Shown: positions 18,908 to 28,104 of the stretch, piece after piece
Layout of the letters: each line of letters opens with the position of its first letter
Position numbering within the stretch: position 1 is the first letter of the stretch
Notes under the pieces: generated by a model
What the model was told of the DNA's origin: nothing
The model's input: the letters and a program-made list of their open reading frames with translations, nothing else
Database searches by the model: none
Assembly: GCF_016741875.1 (NCBI RefSeq)
Contig: NZ_JAERRF010000018.1
Coordinates: forward strand, 1 to 64,000
Reading direction: 5' to 3'
DNA: 64,000 nt
Source: Streptomyces coffeae
GTDB taxonomy: Bacteria > Actinomycetota > Actinomycetes > Streptomycetales > Streptomycetaceae
Translations under genes and position numbers: made by a program

Positions 18908-19666
18908 TCACCGCGTGTGCCATGAAGAGCCATCCAGACCTGGACCCATGGGAGCGTCGGCGGGATCGGTGCGGGGAACGGCGGCGGGTACCGTGACCGT
19001 GGTCATCACCAGGCCCGACCGTACGGCCCAGCGCCCCTCGAATCCGTTCAGGACGCGGTCACCGAGCTGCCATCCGGGTACCAGAAGCCGTGCGGCGAAG
19101 GTTTCGCCGACCGGGTCGAAGGTGAGGAAGGCATCCTCGAACCCCAGCGGGCGCCCGGTCAGCGGAAACCACGCCTTGTACACCGCCTCTTTGGCGCTGA
19201 ACAGCAGGGTGTCCCAGGGGAGCGGCGGCGATCCGGGGCGGTACAGCGGCAGCCCGGCGCGCTCATCGGGCAGTGCCACGGCCTCCAACACCCCGTCCGG
19301 AAGCGGCTTCGCGGGCTCGGCGTCGATGCCGAGGGCGAGCAGCTCCGTGCTGGGCGCGACGACAGCGGCGGCATACCCCTCGCAGTGGGTGATCGCGCCG
19401 GTGATGCCGGACGGCCATCGGGGCTCGCCGCGCGGCCCGGGAAGGATCGGTACGGGCGGCGAGCCGATACCGGCCAGTGCCCGGCGGGCGCACCAGCGGC
19501 CGGCGGCGAACTCCCGCTTCCGCTTGTCGACCGCATGCGCCACGAGGTCCTCTTCCGGGGGCAGAAGCGCACCGGCCGGTGGTTGGCCGAAGGTCTCGGC
19601 CACCGAGACGGTGTCCGGCAGCAACGCGCCGAGCAACGCCGTCCCGCTTGCGGTTTCCCCTGCCAT
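18908..19666 (-). CDS. 4'-phosphopantetheinyl transferase (EntD/Sfp superfamily)
   Basis: About 252 aa. It transfers the phosphopantetheine arm of CoA to a Ser of carrier proteins, making apo-ACP or PCP active. Diagnostic motifs are present: R-rich CoA-binding KRKREFAAGRWCARRAL, then GEPRWPSGITGAITH, LGIDAEPA with the metal-binding Asp/Glu, and FSAKEAVYKAWFP. GTG at 19684 is possible, but ATG at 19666 has GGAG eight bases upstream and is preferred. With a modular PKS 14 kb away on the same strand it is the obvious candidate for loading that PKS, though such enzymes often serve several pathways. Confidence 0.92.
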   Translation of the reverse strand: MAGETASGTALLGALLPDTVSVAETFGQPPAGALLPPEEDLVAHAVDKRKREFAAGRWCARRALAGIGSPPVPILPGPRGEPRWPSGITGAITHCEGYAAAVVAPSTELLALGIDAEPAKPLPDGVLEAVALPDERAGLPLYRPGSPPLPWDTLLFSAKEAVYKAWFPLTGRPLGFEDAFLTFDPVGETFAARLLVPGWQLGDRVLNGFEGRWAVRSGLVMTTVTVPAAVPRTDPADAPMGPGLDGSSWHTR

Positions 19667-20247
19667 CGCCGCTGCTCCAGCCACTTGCCCTGACCATGTG
19701 CCGAACCCGCACGACCCTCGCTGTCCCGTGCAAGGGCGAGCCTAGGCCCCGTTCGCCGTCCGGCCCACCGAAAGGGGCATGGGACGCCTGGGCCCGAGAA
19801 AATGACCAGACTTCCGTGGAGAACGAGACCGTCGTGCGCTCGACGGACCGGCCGCGCAGCCGATGTGCATGCACCCGCCCGATGCCGTACGGCCGCCTCG
19901 CAGCCCACTGATCACATAGTGGTCCGCCTCGGGCACGGTGAATGTCGGCGCTTGCTCCAGCGAGGTGCCCCCGCCGCCTTGATCGGGACAGACGCAGTAG
20001 CTCGGCCGACGGAACCTTCGGGTAGCGGGCTGCCGGATCGGTCAGGGTGCGCACATCGGACGCGGTCGTGGGCGCGTAGCCATGCTCTCCGATGCCGTGC
20101 AGTCCACGGCTGACAACGTTGAGCGGGTCGTGAACATGGCTGGTGCAGCCCCCGGGCCCCGGCGACACCCCCGGCACGGACACCGCATCGTACGGGACTG
20201 AGGGCGAGCCACCGTGAGGAGGACAGCCGCCCCGCACAGCCCGCCGA

Positions 20248-20340
20248 GATGGCACCCCCGCCCATGTGTTCCTGGCCGCGCAGCAGGCCGGCTACATCAC
20301 CGCGGAGATCGTCCATGCCACCGGGGGCACACCCCTGCCC
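20248..20340 (+). pseudogene. Remnant of a short-chain dehydrogenase (3' end)
   Basis: This frame reads AHVFLAAQQAGYITAEIV then HATGGTPLP, which is the C-terminal end of classical SDR enzymes (loop, YITGE strand, TGGxxLP tail). No SDR core lies upstream and the natural stop is gone. The surrounding stretch 19667-20353 is otherwise without a gene I can support, so this looks like a degraded leftover. Confidence 0.55.
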
Positions 20341-20353
20341 TGGCACGCCTCGC

Positions 20354-20869
20354 CTAGCGCGAGCGGTTCCGCACCGTCAGGCGGTCCTTGCGCGAGCGGC
20401 GCCGGAGCAAGACGGCGGGGACGAACCAGCAGAGGGCGAACCACAGCAGTACTGCGGCCACCAGCCACAAGGCCACACTGTCGGAGGCCACGACGCGCAG
20501 GATCAATAGGAGCGCCGACGCCACGGTGAACAACAGCAGGACAAGCCCGGCCAGTGTGAACCCGGACGCCCAGACCACGGTCTCCGGCTTCAGTCGGCGT
20601 CCCGTGACAAACCGGTGCAAGGAGACCGGGGCGATCAGCGCACCGGTCGCCGCCGCGCCCAGGAGAACGGTCACGATGTAGATGACCTTCTCCGTCGCGC
20701 CCAGTTCCGCGAAACGCGGCGTGAAGGCGACCGTGAGCAGGAAAGCGAAGAGGATCTGCACACCCGTCTGGGTCACTCTCACCTCTTGCAGCAGCTCGGC
20801 CCACTTGCGGTCCGCCCGCTCCTCCGGAGACTCGCTGCGGCCGGTCGAGGGCCGAGGGTCCTCATGCAT
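20354..20869 (-). CDS. DUF6328-like integral membrane protein
   Basis: 171-aa membrane protein of unknown function. After a polar N-terminus (about 30 aa with RADRKWAELLQEVRVTQTGV) come four predicted hydrophobic helices, near 38-55, 68-88, 105-130 and 135-158, and a basic tail RRRSRKDRLTVRNRSR. The LLQEVRVTQTGVQILFAFLL signature is typical of a widespread actinobacterial family. I prefer ATG at 20869, which has GGGAG eight bases upstream, over the longer frame from 20914. No operon partner is evident. Confidence 0.75.
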   Translation of the reverse strand: MHEDPRPSTGRSESPEERADRKWAELLQEVRVTQTGVQILFAFLLTVAFTPRFAELGATEKVIYIVTVLLGAAATGALIAPVSLHRFVTGRRLKPETVVWASGFTLAGLVLLLFTVASALLLILRVVASDSVALWLVAAVLLWFALCWFVPAVLLRRRSRKDRLTVRNRSR

Positions 20870-21139
20870 CGGCGGCTCTCCCTTTCCGCCCACGCGTTCC
20901 TGGGCGGTCGGCACTGCGCGGTCCGGTCGTCACGAGGCGCGCAGACAACGGCCGTTCCAGAGAACCCGGGCTCCCGCCGCGCTCCCCATGCCCGACCGGC
21001 CCAGCAGAGGGAAGTACGGCCGACGCGGGCAGCGGTCGACCTACGCCCCGACGAGCGCTGGAGCGAATACCACGCGTACGCGAGGCGTGGAGCCGGCCGC
21101 CTGGCCGCCCGACCGCCTGCGACCACATGAGCCCCCGTG

Positions 21140-21466
21140 TCAGCGGCCGAGCGCCTTCGCCAGCTGCTCCTTGTTCATCTGGGAGCGGCCCTCGATGCCT
21201 CGCTGCTTCGCCTCGTTGTACAGCTGATCACGGGTGGGGCCCTTCGCCCCGCTGTGCGAGCGCATCCCGCCCCGCTCCGGCGCGGACTTCGGGTCCTTCA
21301 CGGAGGTCCTGCTGGCGGTCTTGGCCTCGCCCGCACGGGCGCGTTCCTTGTTGACGGTCCGGGCGGCGATCTCCTTCGCCCGGGAGGTGGAGGTACCGCG
21401 CTCCTCCTGACCCTTCTTGATGTGCTCGTATTGGCGTTCACGCTTGCGGCTGGATCCGGCAGGCAT
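21140..21466 (-). CDS. Small basic protein, 'plasmid stabilisation' type
   Basis: 108 aa, highly charged (Lys, Arg, Glu rich), no membrane segment. The N-terminal half begins MPAGSSRKRERQYEHIKKGQ and looks disordered. The C-terminal part (TRDQLYNEAKQRGIEGRSQM then NKEQLAKAL) resembles a SAP/Rho-N type helical nucleic-acid-binding motif. Chromosomal Streptomyces homologues are commonly labelled plasmid stabilisation protein, without demonstrated function. The start is ATG at 21466. Confidence 0.75.
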   Translation of the reverse strand: MPAGSSRKRERQYEHIKKGQEERGTSTSRAKEIAARTVNKERARAGEAKTASRTSVKDPKSAPERGGMRSHSGAKGPTRDQLYNEAKQRGIEGRSQMNKEQLAKALGR

Positions 21467-22008
21467 GGCTCAGCCTCTCTTTCCCGTCGGCGCGCCGCCT
21501 TCGCCCGATCGGACCTCCAGATGAAGGGGCAACGCTCCGGGCGATCGCCCCGGGCACCTGATGCTGGTCCGGTGGCGGACACGGCTTGCTTTCTCCGTCT
21601 TCAACCTTAGGACGGGTTCCCCGGGGTCGAAGTCCGGAACCTCCCGGACGGACGACGTCGGCATCGCGGCCGGGAGTGCCCAGCGCCTCGGGCTTCGGTC
21701 GTACGAGTGGGGCCCGGATTGCTGGGAACCCCGGGGTTATGTGTGCTGTACGGCGCCCGGCACCGCACGCCGTTTCCTCAGCCTCCCATCGGCGCGCAGC
21801 TCGCTTCCCCTGGCACGCCCGAGCGGGTGAGACGGTCGGCTCGGGCCATGTCACGCGGCCGACGTTTCTTCGCGGCGCGCGGCCACGAGTCCCGCTTCGG
21901 CCGAATGCGCATGTCGGCGTGGTGCTGGGAGCCCGGACGCGCAATGTGTAGATCTTGGTACCGATATCCGCACCGGTGACGAGCACGACGGAGGACAGGA
22001 AGGCGTCG
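21467..22008. other. Intergenic region without recognised gene
   Basis: About 540 bp between divergent genes. Open frames here are Arg/Pro-rich shadows. It presumably carries the promoters for both flanking genes. No repeat or hairpin stands out. Confidence 0.5.
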
Positions 22009-25000
22009 ATGGCCACCGAAGATCGGCAGACAGCGCCCGGTAGCAGCGGGTCGAGGGGAAACCCTGCCGCACTGGCGAAGGCTCTGCGCGCCCGTGTGGA
22101 CGGTGAAGTGCGCTTTGACGCGGGCAGCCGTGGCGCGTACTCCACCGACGGCTCGAACTACCGGCAGGTGCCGATCGGCGTGGTCGTGCCCAGGAACGTG
22201 GAGGCCGGGGCCGAGGCGGTCGCGGTCTGCGCGGAGTCCGGCGTCCCCGTACTCAGCCGGGGCGGCGGGACCAGCCTGGCGGGCCAGTGCACCAATGAGG
22301 CGGTCGTGATCGACTGGACGAAGTACTGCGACCGTCTGGCGTCGGTCGATGCCGAGCGGCGGACCTGTGTGGTGGAGCCCGGCATCGTGCTGGACGAGCT
22401 GAACCGGTTACTCGAACCCCATCAGCTGAAGTTCGGCCCCAAACCGTCCACGCACAGCCACTGTTCTCTGGGCGGCATGATCGGCAACAACTCCTGCGGG
22501 GCTTCGGCACAGGCGTACGGAAAGACCGTGGACAACGTGCGGCGGCTGGAGGTGCTGACCTACGACGGCACCCGTTGCTGGGTCGGCCGGACCCCGGATG
22601 ACGAGTTCCAGGCAATCATGGCCGCCGGGGGCCGGCGCGCGGAGCTGTACCGGGGGCTGAAGGAGATCATCGATCACTACCTCGCGGACGTCCGGGAGGG
22701 TTACCCGGCGGTTCCGCGCCGGGTGTCGGGATACAACCTGGACTCACTGCTCCCCGAGAACGGCTTCGATGTGGCCCGCGCCCTGGTGGGCAGCGAGGGC
22801 ACCCTCGTGACCGTGCTGCGCGCCGAATTGGAGCTGGTGCCCGTACCGCCGTACGAGGCGGTCCTCGTCCTGGGCTATCCCGACATCTGCTCCGCGGCGG
22901 ACGACGTACCTCGGCTGCTCGAGCACAGCCGCCCCACCCAGCTGGAGGCGCTGGACGGACGGATGGCGCAGCTGATGCGGGAAGAGAGGGCGTTTCTCGA
23001 TTCCCTGGACCAGTTCCCGGCAGGTGAGAGCTGGCTGTTGGTGCAGTTCAGCGGTGACAGTCAGGAGGACGTCGACGGGCAGGGGCGTGATCTGCTGCGT
23101 GCGCTCGGCCGCGGCGAGGATGACGGCACGGTGGCGTTCTCCGACGATCCGCGCCGGGAGGAGAAGGTGCTCCGGGCCCGGGAGGCGGGACTGGGGGTGA
23201 CCGCCCGTCCACCGGACGGGCGGGAGACCTGGGAGGGGTGGGAGGACTCCGCCGTGCCGCCCGATCGGCTCGGGGATTACCTGCGTGACCTCAAGCGGCT
23301 CTTCGACGAGTTCGGGTACGGCCAGTCCTCGCTCTACGGTCACTTCGGGCAGGGGTGTGTCCACACCCGCATCCCCTTCGAGCTGAAGAGCGCCGAGGGG
23401 GTGGCCACCTTCCGCACCTTCCTCGGCCGGGCCGCCGATCTGGTGGTCTCCTACCGTGGGTCGCTCTCCGGTGAGCACGGGGACGGTCAGGCCCGGGGCG
23501 AGCTCTTGCCGCGGATGTTCGGCGACCGCCTGGTTGCCGCGTTCGGTGAGGTGAAGGCCCTCTTCGACCCGGACAACCGGATGAATCCCGGAAAGGTGGT
23601 GGCGCCGGACGGTGTGGACGAGAACCTCCGGCTCGGCCCGCGGTGGCGGCCGCGCTCCCTGCCGGCGCGGTTCGGTTATCCCCATGACCAGGGGTCCTTC
23701 ACCCGAGCGGTGATGCGGTGTGTGGGTGTCGGCAACTGCCGTGCGCACCGGGGTGGTGTCATGTGTCCGTCCTTCCGCGCGACCGGCGAGGAGGAGCACT
23801 CCACCCGGGGCCGGGCTCGGCTGCTGTTCGAGATGCTGGAAGGACACAGCGACTCGCCGGTCAGCGACGGGTGGCGCGCCACCGAGGTCCGTGACGCGTT
23901 GGACCTGTGCCTGGCGTGCAAGGGCTGCAAGTCGGACTGCCCGGTCGGGGTCGACATGGCCACCTACAAGGCGGAGTTCCTCTCCCACCACTACGCGGGG
24001 CGGCCGCGACCGGCCGCACACTATTCGATGGGGTGGCTGCCGTTGTGGGCGCGGGTTTCCCGTCTCTCCCCACGGCTGGTCAACGCGGCGCTGCACGCTC
24101 CGGGGCTGGCCCGGATCGGCAAGCTGGTGGCCGGGGTGGCGGCGGAGCGGGAGGCGCCCGTCTTCGCCGAGGAGTCCTTCCTTCAGTGGTGGCGGGGCAG
24201 GGGCACACCGCAGCCGGAGCCGGGAGACGACAACGCGGTCGTTCTGTGGCCTGACACCTTCAGCACGTTCTTCCACCCGGACATCGCGCGCTCGGCGGTC
24301 CGGGTGCTGGAGGACGCGGGGTTCCGCGTGGCGGTACCGAGTCAGGCGGTGTGCTGCGGGCTGACATGGATCTCCACCGGACAGCTCGGCTTGGCCGAAC
24401 GTGCCCTTCGTCGCACGGTCGAGGTGCTGCGGCCGTGGATCGAGACGGGCGCCCCGATCGTCGGTCTGGAGCCCTCCTGCACCGCCGTCTTCCGGGCCGA
24501 CGCACCCGAGTTGCTGCCACAGGACCAGGACGTCCTGCGGCTCGCACGGCAGTTCCGCACGCTCTCCGAACTGCTCCTCCAGGACGCCGATGGCTGGCAG
24601 CCCCCGGCCATCGGGAGAGCGGCGACGGTGCAGACGCACTGTCATCAGCACGCCGTGATGAAAGCCGATGCCGACCGCGAGCTGATGCGTCGTGCCGGTA
24701 TCGACGCCGATGTCCTGGACGAGGGTTGCTGCGGGCTCGCCGGCAACTTCGGATTCGAGCGCGGACACCACGACCTTTCCATGACCATCGCCGAACTGGG
24801 TGTCCTGCCGGCCGTACGCGACACCGCTCCCGGTGCTCTGGTCCTCGCCGACGGCTTCAGCTGCCGCGTCCAGATCGAGCAGGGCGCCACGGGCCGTCGG
24901 GCGATGCATCTGGCCGAGGTGCTGGCGCTCGGCCTGGACACCGCACACCTGCCCGCGCATCTGCCGGAGAAGCTCGCCCTCCGCCCAGAGCCCTCCCCCC

Positions 25001-25119
25001 GCGATGCGCGTGTGGCCGCGGCCACGGCGCTCATCGCGGCCGTAGCTGCTGCCGGCGGCATTTGCGCCTTCGTCCGCCGCCGCCGTGGACGGTGCACCGC
25101 ATTCCCCCACACGCATTGA
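22009..25119 (+). CDS. FAD-linked and (4Fe-4S) oxidoreductase, GlcD-GlcF/D-lactate dehydrogenase-like fusion
   Basis: 1,036-aa two-part flavoprotein. The N-terminal half is a PCMH-type FAD-binding domain (PRNVEAGAEAVAVCAESGVP, SRGGGTSLAGQ, GGMIGNNSCGA near 160) followed by the FAD-oxidase C-terminal domain (SGEHGDG, FDPDNRMNPGKV). The C-terminal half has 4Fe-4S motifs (CVGVGNC...MCPSF and CLACKGCKSDCP near 630) and two CCG-type domains (AVCCGLT, DEGCCGLAG). Such enzymes oxidise 2-hydroxy acids, passing electrons to the respiratory chain. The ATG at 22009 is preferred because AGGAAGG precedes it; the frame opens earlier at 21955. Codon 134 is TTA (22408-22410), a bldA-dependence marker. It is 15 bp upstream of the TPP enzyme gene. 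Confidence 0.9.
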   Translation: MATEDRQTAPGSSGSRGNPAALAKALRARVDGEVRFDAGSRGAYSTDGSNYRQVPIGVVVPRNVEAGAEAVAVCAESGVPVLSRGGGTSLAGQCTNEAVVIDWTKYCDRLASVDAERRTCVVEPGIVLDELNRLLEPHQLKFGPKPSTHSHCSLGGMIGNNSCGASAQAYGKTVDNVRRLEVLTYDGTRCWVGRTPDDEFQAIMAAGGRRAELYRGLKEIIDHYLADVREGYPAVPRRVSGYNLDSLLPENGFDVARALVGSEGTLVTVLRAELELVPVPPYEAVLVLGYPDICSAADDVPRLLEHSRPTQLEALDGRMAQLMREERAFLDSLDQFPAGESWLLVQFSGDSQEDVDGQGRDLLRALGRGEDDGTVAFSDDPRREEKVLRAREAGLGVTARPPDGRETWEGWEDSAVPPDRLGDYLRDLKRLFDEFGYGQSSLYGHFGQGCVHTRIPFELKSAEGVATFRTFLGRAADLVVSYRGSLSGEHGDGQARGELLPRMFGDRLVAAFGEVKALFDPDNRMNPGKVVAPDGVDENLRLGPRWRPRSLPARFGYPHDQGSFTRAVMRCVGVGNCRAHRGGVMCPSFRATGEEEHSTRGRARLLFEMLEGHSDSPVSDGWRATEVRDALDLCLACKGCKSDCPVGVDMATYKAEFLSHHYAGRPRPAAHYSMGWLPLWARVSRLSPRLVNAALHAPGLARIGKLVAGVAAEREAPVFAEESFLQWWRGRGTPQPEPGDDNAVVLWPDTFSTFFHPDIARSAVRVLEDAGFRVAVPSQAVCCGLTWISTGQLGLAERALRRTVEVLRPWIETGAPIVGLEPSCTAVFRADAPELLPQDQDVLRLARQFRTLSELLLQDADGWQPPAIGRAATVQTHCHQHAVMKADADRELMRRAGIDADVLDEGCCGLAGNFGFERGHHDLSMTIAELGVLPAVRDTAPGALVLADGFSCRVQIEQGATGRRAMHLAEVLALGLDTAHLPAHLPEKLALRPEPSPRDARVAAATALIAAVAAAGGICAFVRRRRGRCTAFPHTH

Positions 25120-25134
25120 CGAGAGGAAGCACCT

Positions 25135-26943
25135 GTGTCACTCAAAGTGTCCGACTACATCCTCCAGCGACTGCGCGCATGGGAGGTCGAGCATGTCTTC
25201 GCCTACGCGGGAGACGGGATCAACGGCCTGCTCGCCGCCTGGGGACGGGCCGACAACAAGCCACGGTTCATCCAGTCCCGACATGAGGAGATGTCGGCCT
25301 TCGAGGCCGTCGGCTACGCCAAGTTCTCCGGGCGGGTCGGTGTGTGCGCGGCGACCTCGGGCCCCGGCGCCATCCACCTGCTCAACGGCCTGTACGACGC
25401 CAAGCTCGACCACGTACCGGTGGTGGCGATCGTCGGCCAGACCAACCGCAGCGCCATGGGCGGTTCCTACCAGCAGGAAGTCGATCTGCTGAGCCTGTAC
25501 AAGGACGTGGCGGCCGACTTCTGTGAGATGGTCACCGTCCCCGAGCAGCTCCCCAACGTCATCGACCGGGCGATGCGCACGGCCCGCGCCAAACGCACGG
25601 TGACCGCCATCATCATCCCCGCCGACGTACAGGAACTCGACTACTCACCGCCGACTCACACGTTCAAGATGGTCCCGTCAAGCCTCGGTATGGCCTCCTA
25701 CGCGCCCCTCCCGGGCGCCACTGATCTGGACCGCGCCGCCGAGGTGCTCAACGCCGGGGAGAAAGTGGCCATCCTCATCGGCCAGGGCGCGCGCGGAGCA
25801 CGCGCCGAGGTCGAGCAACTCGCCGAGCTGATGGGGGCCGGGGTGGCCAAGGCGCTCCTGGGCAAGGACGCGTTCCCCGACGATCTGCCCTATGTCACCG
25901 GTGCCATCGGGTTGCTGGGCACCCGCCCCTCCTATGAACTGATGCAGGAGTGCGACACCCTGCTCGTCATCGGATCCAGCTTCCCCTACACCCAGTTCCT
26001 GCCCGAACTCGACCAGGCCCGGGCCGTGCAGATCGACATCGACCCCTTCATGGTCGGCCTGCGCTACCCCTTCGAAGTCAATCTTGTCGGAGACGCCCGG
26101 GAGACGCTCAAGGCCCTGCTTCCGAAGCTGAAGCGGAAGAAGCACGGCTCATGGCGCAAGAAGATCGAGAAGAACACCGCCCGCTGGTGGAAGGTCATGG
26201 AACGGCGCGCCGCCGTGGACGCCGACCCCATCAACCCCGAGTACGTCGTCCACGCGCTCGACGCCCTCCTCCCCCACGATGTGATCCTGGCCGCCGACTC
26301 CGGCTCCGCCGCCAACTGGTACGCACGTCACCTCCGCATCCGCGGGGCCATGCGCGGCTCGCTCTCCGGCACGCTGGCCACCATGGGGCCGGGCGTCCCG
26401 TATGTCATCGGCGCCAAGTTCGCCCATCCCGACCGGCCCGCACTGGCCCTGGTGGGCGACGGGGCGATGCAGATGAACGGCATGGCCGAGCTCATCACCG
26501 CGGCCAAGTACTGGTCCGAGTGGCAGGACCCCCGGCTGATCGTCGCCGTACTCAACAACCACGACCTCAACCAGGTCACCTGGGAGATGCGCGCGATGTC
26601 CGGCGCTCCGCAGTTCCTCCCCTCCCAGGCCCTCCCCGATGTGCCGTACGCGGACTTCGCCCGCTCCATCGGCCTGGAGGGTGTGCGGGTGGAGACACCG
26701 GAGGGAGTGGAATCCGCCTGGCACAAGGCGCTCGGCGCGGACCGTCCCTTCGTCATCGACTTCCGCACCGACCCCGCCGTACCGCCGATTCCCCCGCACG
26801 CCACCCTCGACCAGATCGAAGCCGCCGCCACGGCCGTCTTCCAGGGCGACAGCGACCGTGCGGACGTGGTCCGGCAGGGCGTCAAGGCCAAGATCCAGGA
26901 GTTCCTGCCGGGCAAGAGCCGCCGTCAGGAACGGAAGGACTGA
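25135..26943 (+). CDS. Thiamine pyrophosphate-requiring enzyme (pyruvate oxidase/acetolactate synthase-like)
   Basis: 602-aa three-domain TPP enzyme. The N-terminal Pyr domain has the activating Glu in RHEEMSAFEAVGYA (49-62) and ATSGPGAIHLLNGLYDAKLD. The central domain is followed by a C-terminal PP domain with the metal/TPP motif GDGAMQMNGMAEL (near 441) ending VAVLNNHDLNQVTWE. It is likely to act on a 2-keto acid (decarboxylation or oxidation); the exact substrate is not readable. The start is GTG at 25135, with GAGAGGAAG upstream. The stop TGA overlaps the ATG of the next gene (TGATG), a translational-coupling signature. Confidence 0.9.
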   Translation: MSLKVSDYILQRLRAWEVEHVFAYAGDGINGLLAAWGRADNKPRFIQSRHEEMSAFEAVGYAKFSGRVGVCAATSGPGAIHLLNGLYDAKLDHVPVVAIVGQTNRSAMGGSYQQEVDLLSLYKDVAADFCEMVTVPEQLPNVIDRAMRTARAKRTVTAIIIPADVQELDYSPPTHTFKMVPSSLGMASYAPLPGATDLDRAAEVLNAGEKVAILIGQGARGARAEVEQLAELMGAGVAKALLGKDAFPDDLPYVTGAIGLLGTRPSYELMQECDTLLVIGSSFPYTQFLPELDQARAVQIDIDPFMVGLRYPFEVNLVGDARETLKALLPKLKRKKHGSWRKKIEKNTARWWKVMERRAAVDADPINPEYVVHALDALLPHDVILAADSGSAANWYARHLRIRGAMRGSLSGTLATMGPGVPYVIGAKFAHPDRPALALVGDGAMQMNGMAELITAAKYWSEWQDPRLIVAVLNNHDLNQVTWEMRAMSGAPQFLPSQALPDVPYADFARSIGLEGVRVETPEGVESAWHKALGADRPFVIDFRTDPAVPPIPPHATLDQIEAAATAVFQGDSDRADVVRQGVKAKIQEFLPGKSRRQERKD

Positions 26944-28064
26944 TGCCCAGCACGGCACCGGACACCCCGACGGTGGAACGGGTGGACGTGTCCGTCTACA
27001 CCGTCCCGACGGACACGTCAGAAGCGGACGGCACACTCGCCTGGAACTCCACCACACTGGTTCTCGTCCAGGCCGTCAGCGGGCCGACGACCGGAACGGG
27101 CTGGACCTACGGCTCCCCCGCCACCGCCGAGGTGGTCAGCAAGGAACTGGCCGACGTCGTGACCGGGCATCCCGTACTCGATGTGCCACGGGCGAACGAG
27201 GCCATGGCCCGCGCGGTGCGCAACGCCGGGCGGCCCGGCCTCGTCGCCGGAGCGATCTCGGCCGTCGACATCGCCCTGTGGGACCTCAAGGCACGGTTGC
27301 TCGGACTGCCCTTGATCCGCCTTCTCGGCGCCACCGTCACCGACGTCCCGGTGTACGGCAGCGGCGGCTTCACTACGTATGACCAGGAGCGACTCACCCG
27401 GCAGTTGCGCGGCTGGACGCAGGAGCGGGGAATTCCGCGCGTCAAGATCAAGATCGGTGAGTCCTGGGGGCGGGAGCCGGAACGGGACCTCGCCCGCGTG
27501 CGCCAGGCGCGCGAGGTCGTCGGAGACTCCTGCGAGCTCTACGTCGACGCCAACGGCGCCTACACCCGCAAACAGGCCGTTCGGATAGTCCATGCCTTCG
27601 CCGACCAGAACGTCAGCTGGTACGAGGAACCGGTCTCCTCCGACGACCTGACCGGGCTGCGGATGGTGCGCGACGCCGTCCGGTCCGATGTCGCCGCGGG
27701 CGAGTACGGCTACGATCTGCCGTACCTGACCCGTATGGCGGCACGTGGCGCCGTGGACTGCCTCCAGGCCGATGTCACCCGCTGCGGGGGCATCACCGTT
27801 TGGCTGCGCGCGGCCGCCGTCGCCGAGGGCCTCGGCCTCCAGATCTCCGGACACTGCGCCCCTCACCTGCACGCCCACGCGGCAGCCACCATCCCCAACC
27901 TCCGCCACCTGGAGTGGTTTCACGACCATGTGCGCATCGAGGAAGAGTTGTTCGAGGGGACACTCGATCCTTCCGGCGGCAGCGTGCGTCCGGGCCTGTC
28001 GGGGAAGCCGGGTCACGGACTCGGCTTCCGGCATACCCGGGCCGCGCGTTTCCGCGTCGGCTGA
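26943..28064 (+). CDS. Enolase-superfamily enzyme (mandelate racemase/muconate lactonizing type)
   Basis: 373 aa. An N-terminal capping domain is followed by a TIM barrel with the KxK catalytic pair (VKIKIG, Lys168 and Lys170), metal ligands Asp202 (YVDANG), Glu near 228 (WYEEP) and Glu near 254 (AGEYG), and a C-terminal ISGHCAPHLHAHAA segment. Typical reactions are racemisation, dehydration or cycloisomerisation of carboxylic acids such as sugar acids. It overlaps the TPP gene by one base and is clearly co-translated. With the FAD/FeS oxidoreductase upstream it suggests a short route for sugar-acid or hydroxy-acid use; the substrate is unknown. Confidence 0.9.
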   Translation: MPSTAPDTPTVERVDVSVYTVPTDTSEADGTLAWNSTTLVLVQAVSGPTTGTGWTYGSPATAEVVSKELADVVTGHPVLDVPRANEAMARAVRNAGRPGLVAGAISAVDIALWDLKARLLGLPLIRLLGATVTDVPVYGSGGFTTYDQERLTRQLRGWTQERGIPRVKIKIGESWGREPERDLARVRQAREVVGDSCELYVDANGAYTRKQAVRIVHAFADQNVSWYEEPVSSDDLTGLRMVRDAVRSDVAAGEYGYDLPYLTRMAARGAVDCLQADVTRCGGITVWLRAAAVAEGLGLQISGHCAPHLHAHAAATIPNLRHLEWFHDHVRIEEELFEGTLDPSGGSVRPGLSGKPGHGLGFRHTRAARFRVG

Positions 28065-28104
28065 GCGGAGCGACGGCCGTGGTGGCTGGAGCCCCGCCCC
28101 CGCC

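Noticed and set aside
22744-25116. 790-aa minus-strand open frame opposite the FAD/FeS oxidoreductase
   Set aside because: High-GC antisense shadow. The plus frame carries FAD and FeS motifs throughout; the minus frame is Arg/Pro/His rich without motifs.
25950-28064. Single 704-aa frame joining the TPP gene region and enolase
   Set aside because: The first part is a shadow of the TPP gene in another frame; enolase begins at the ATG overlapping the TPP stop (26943).
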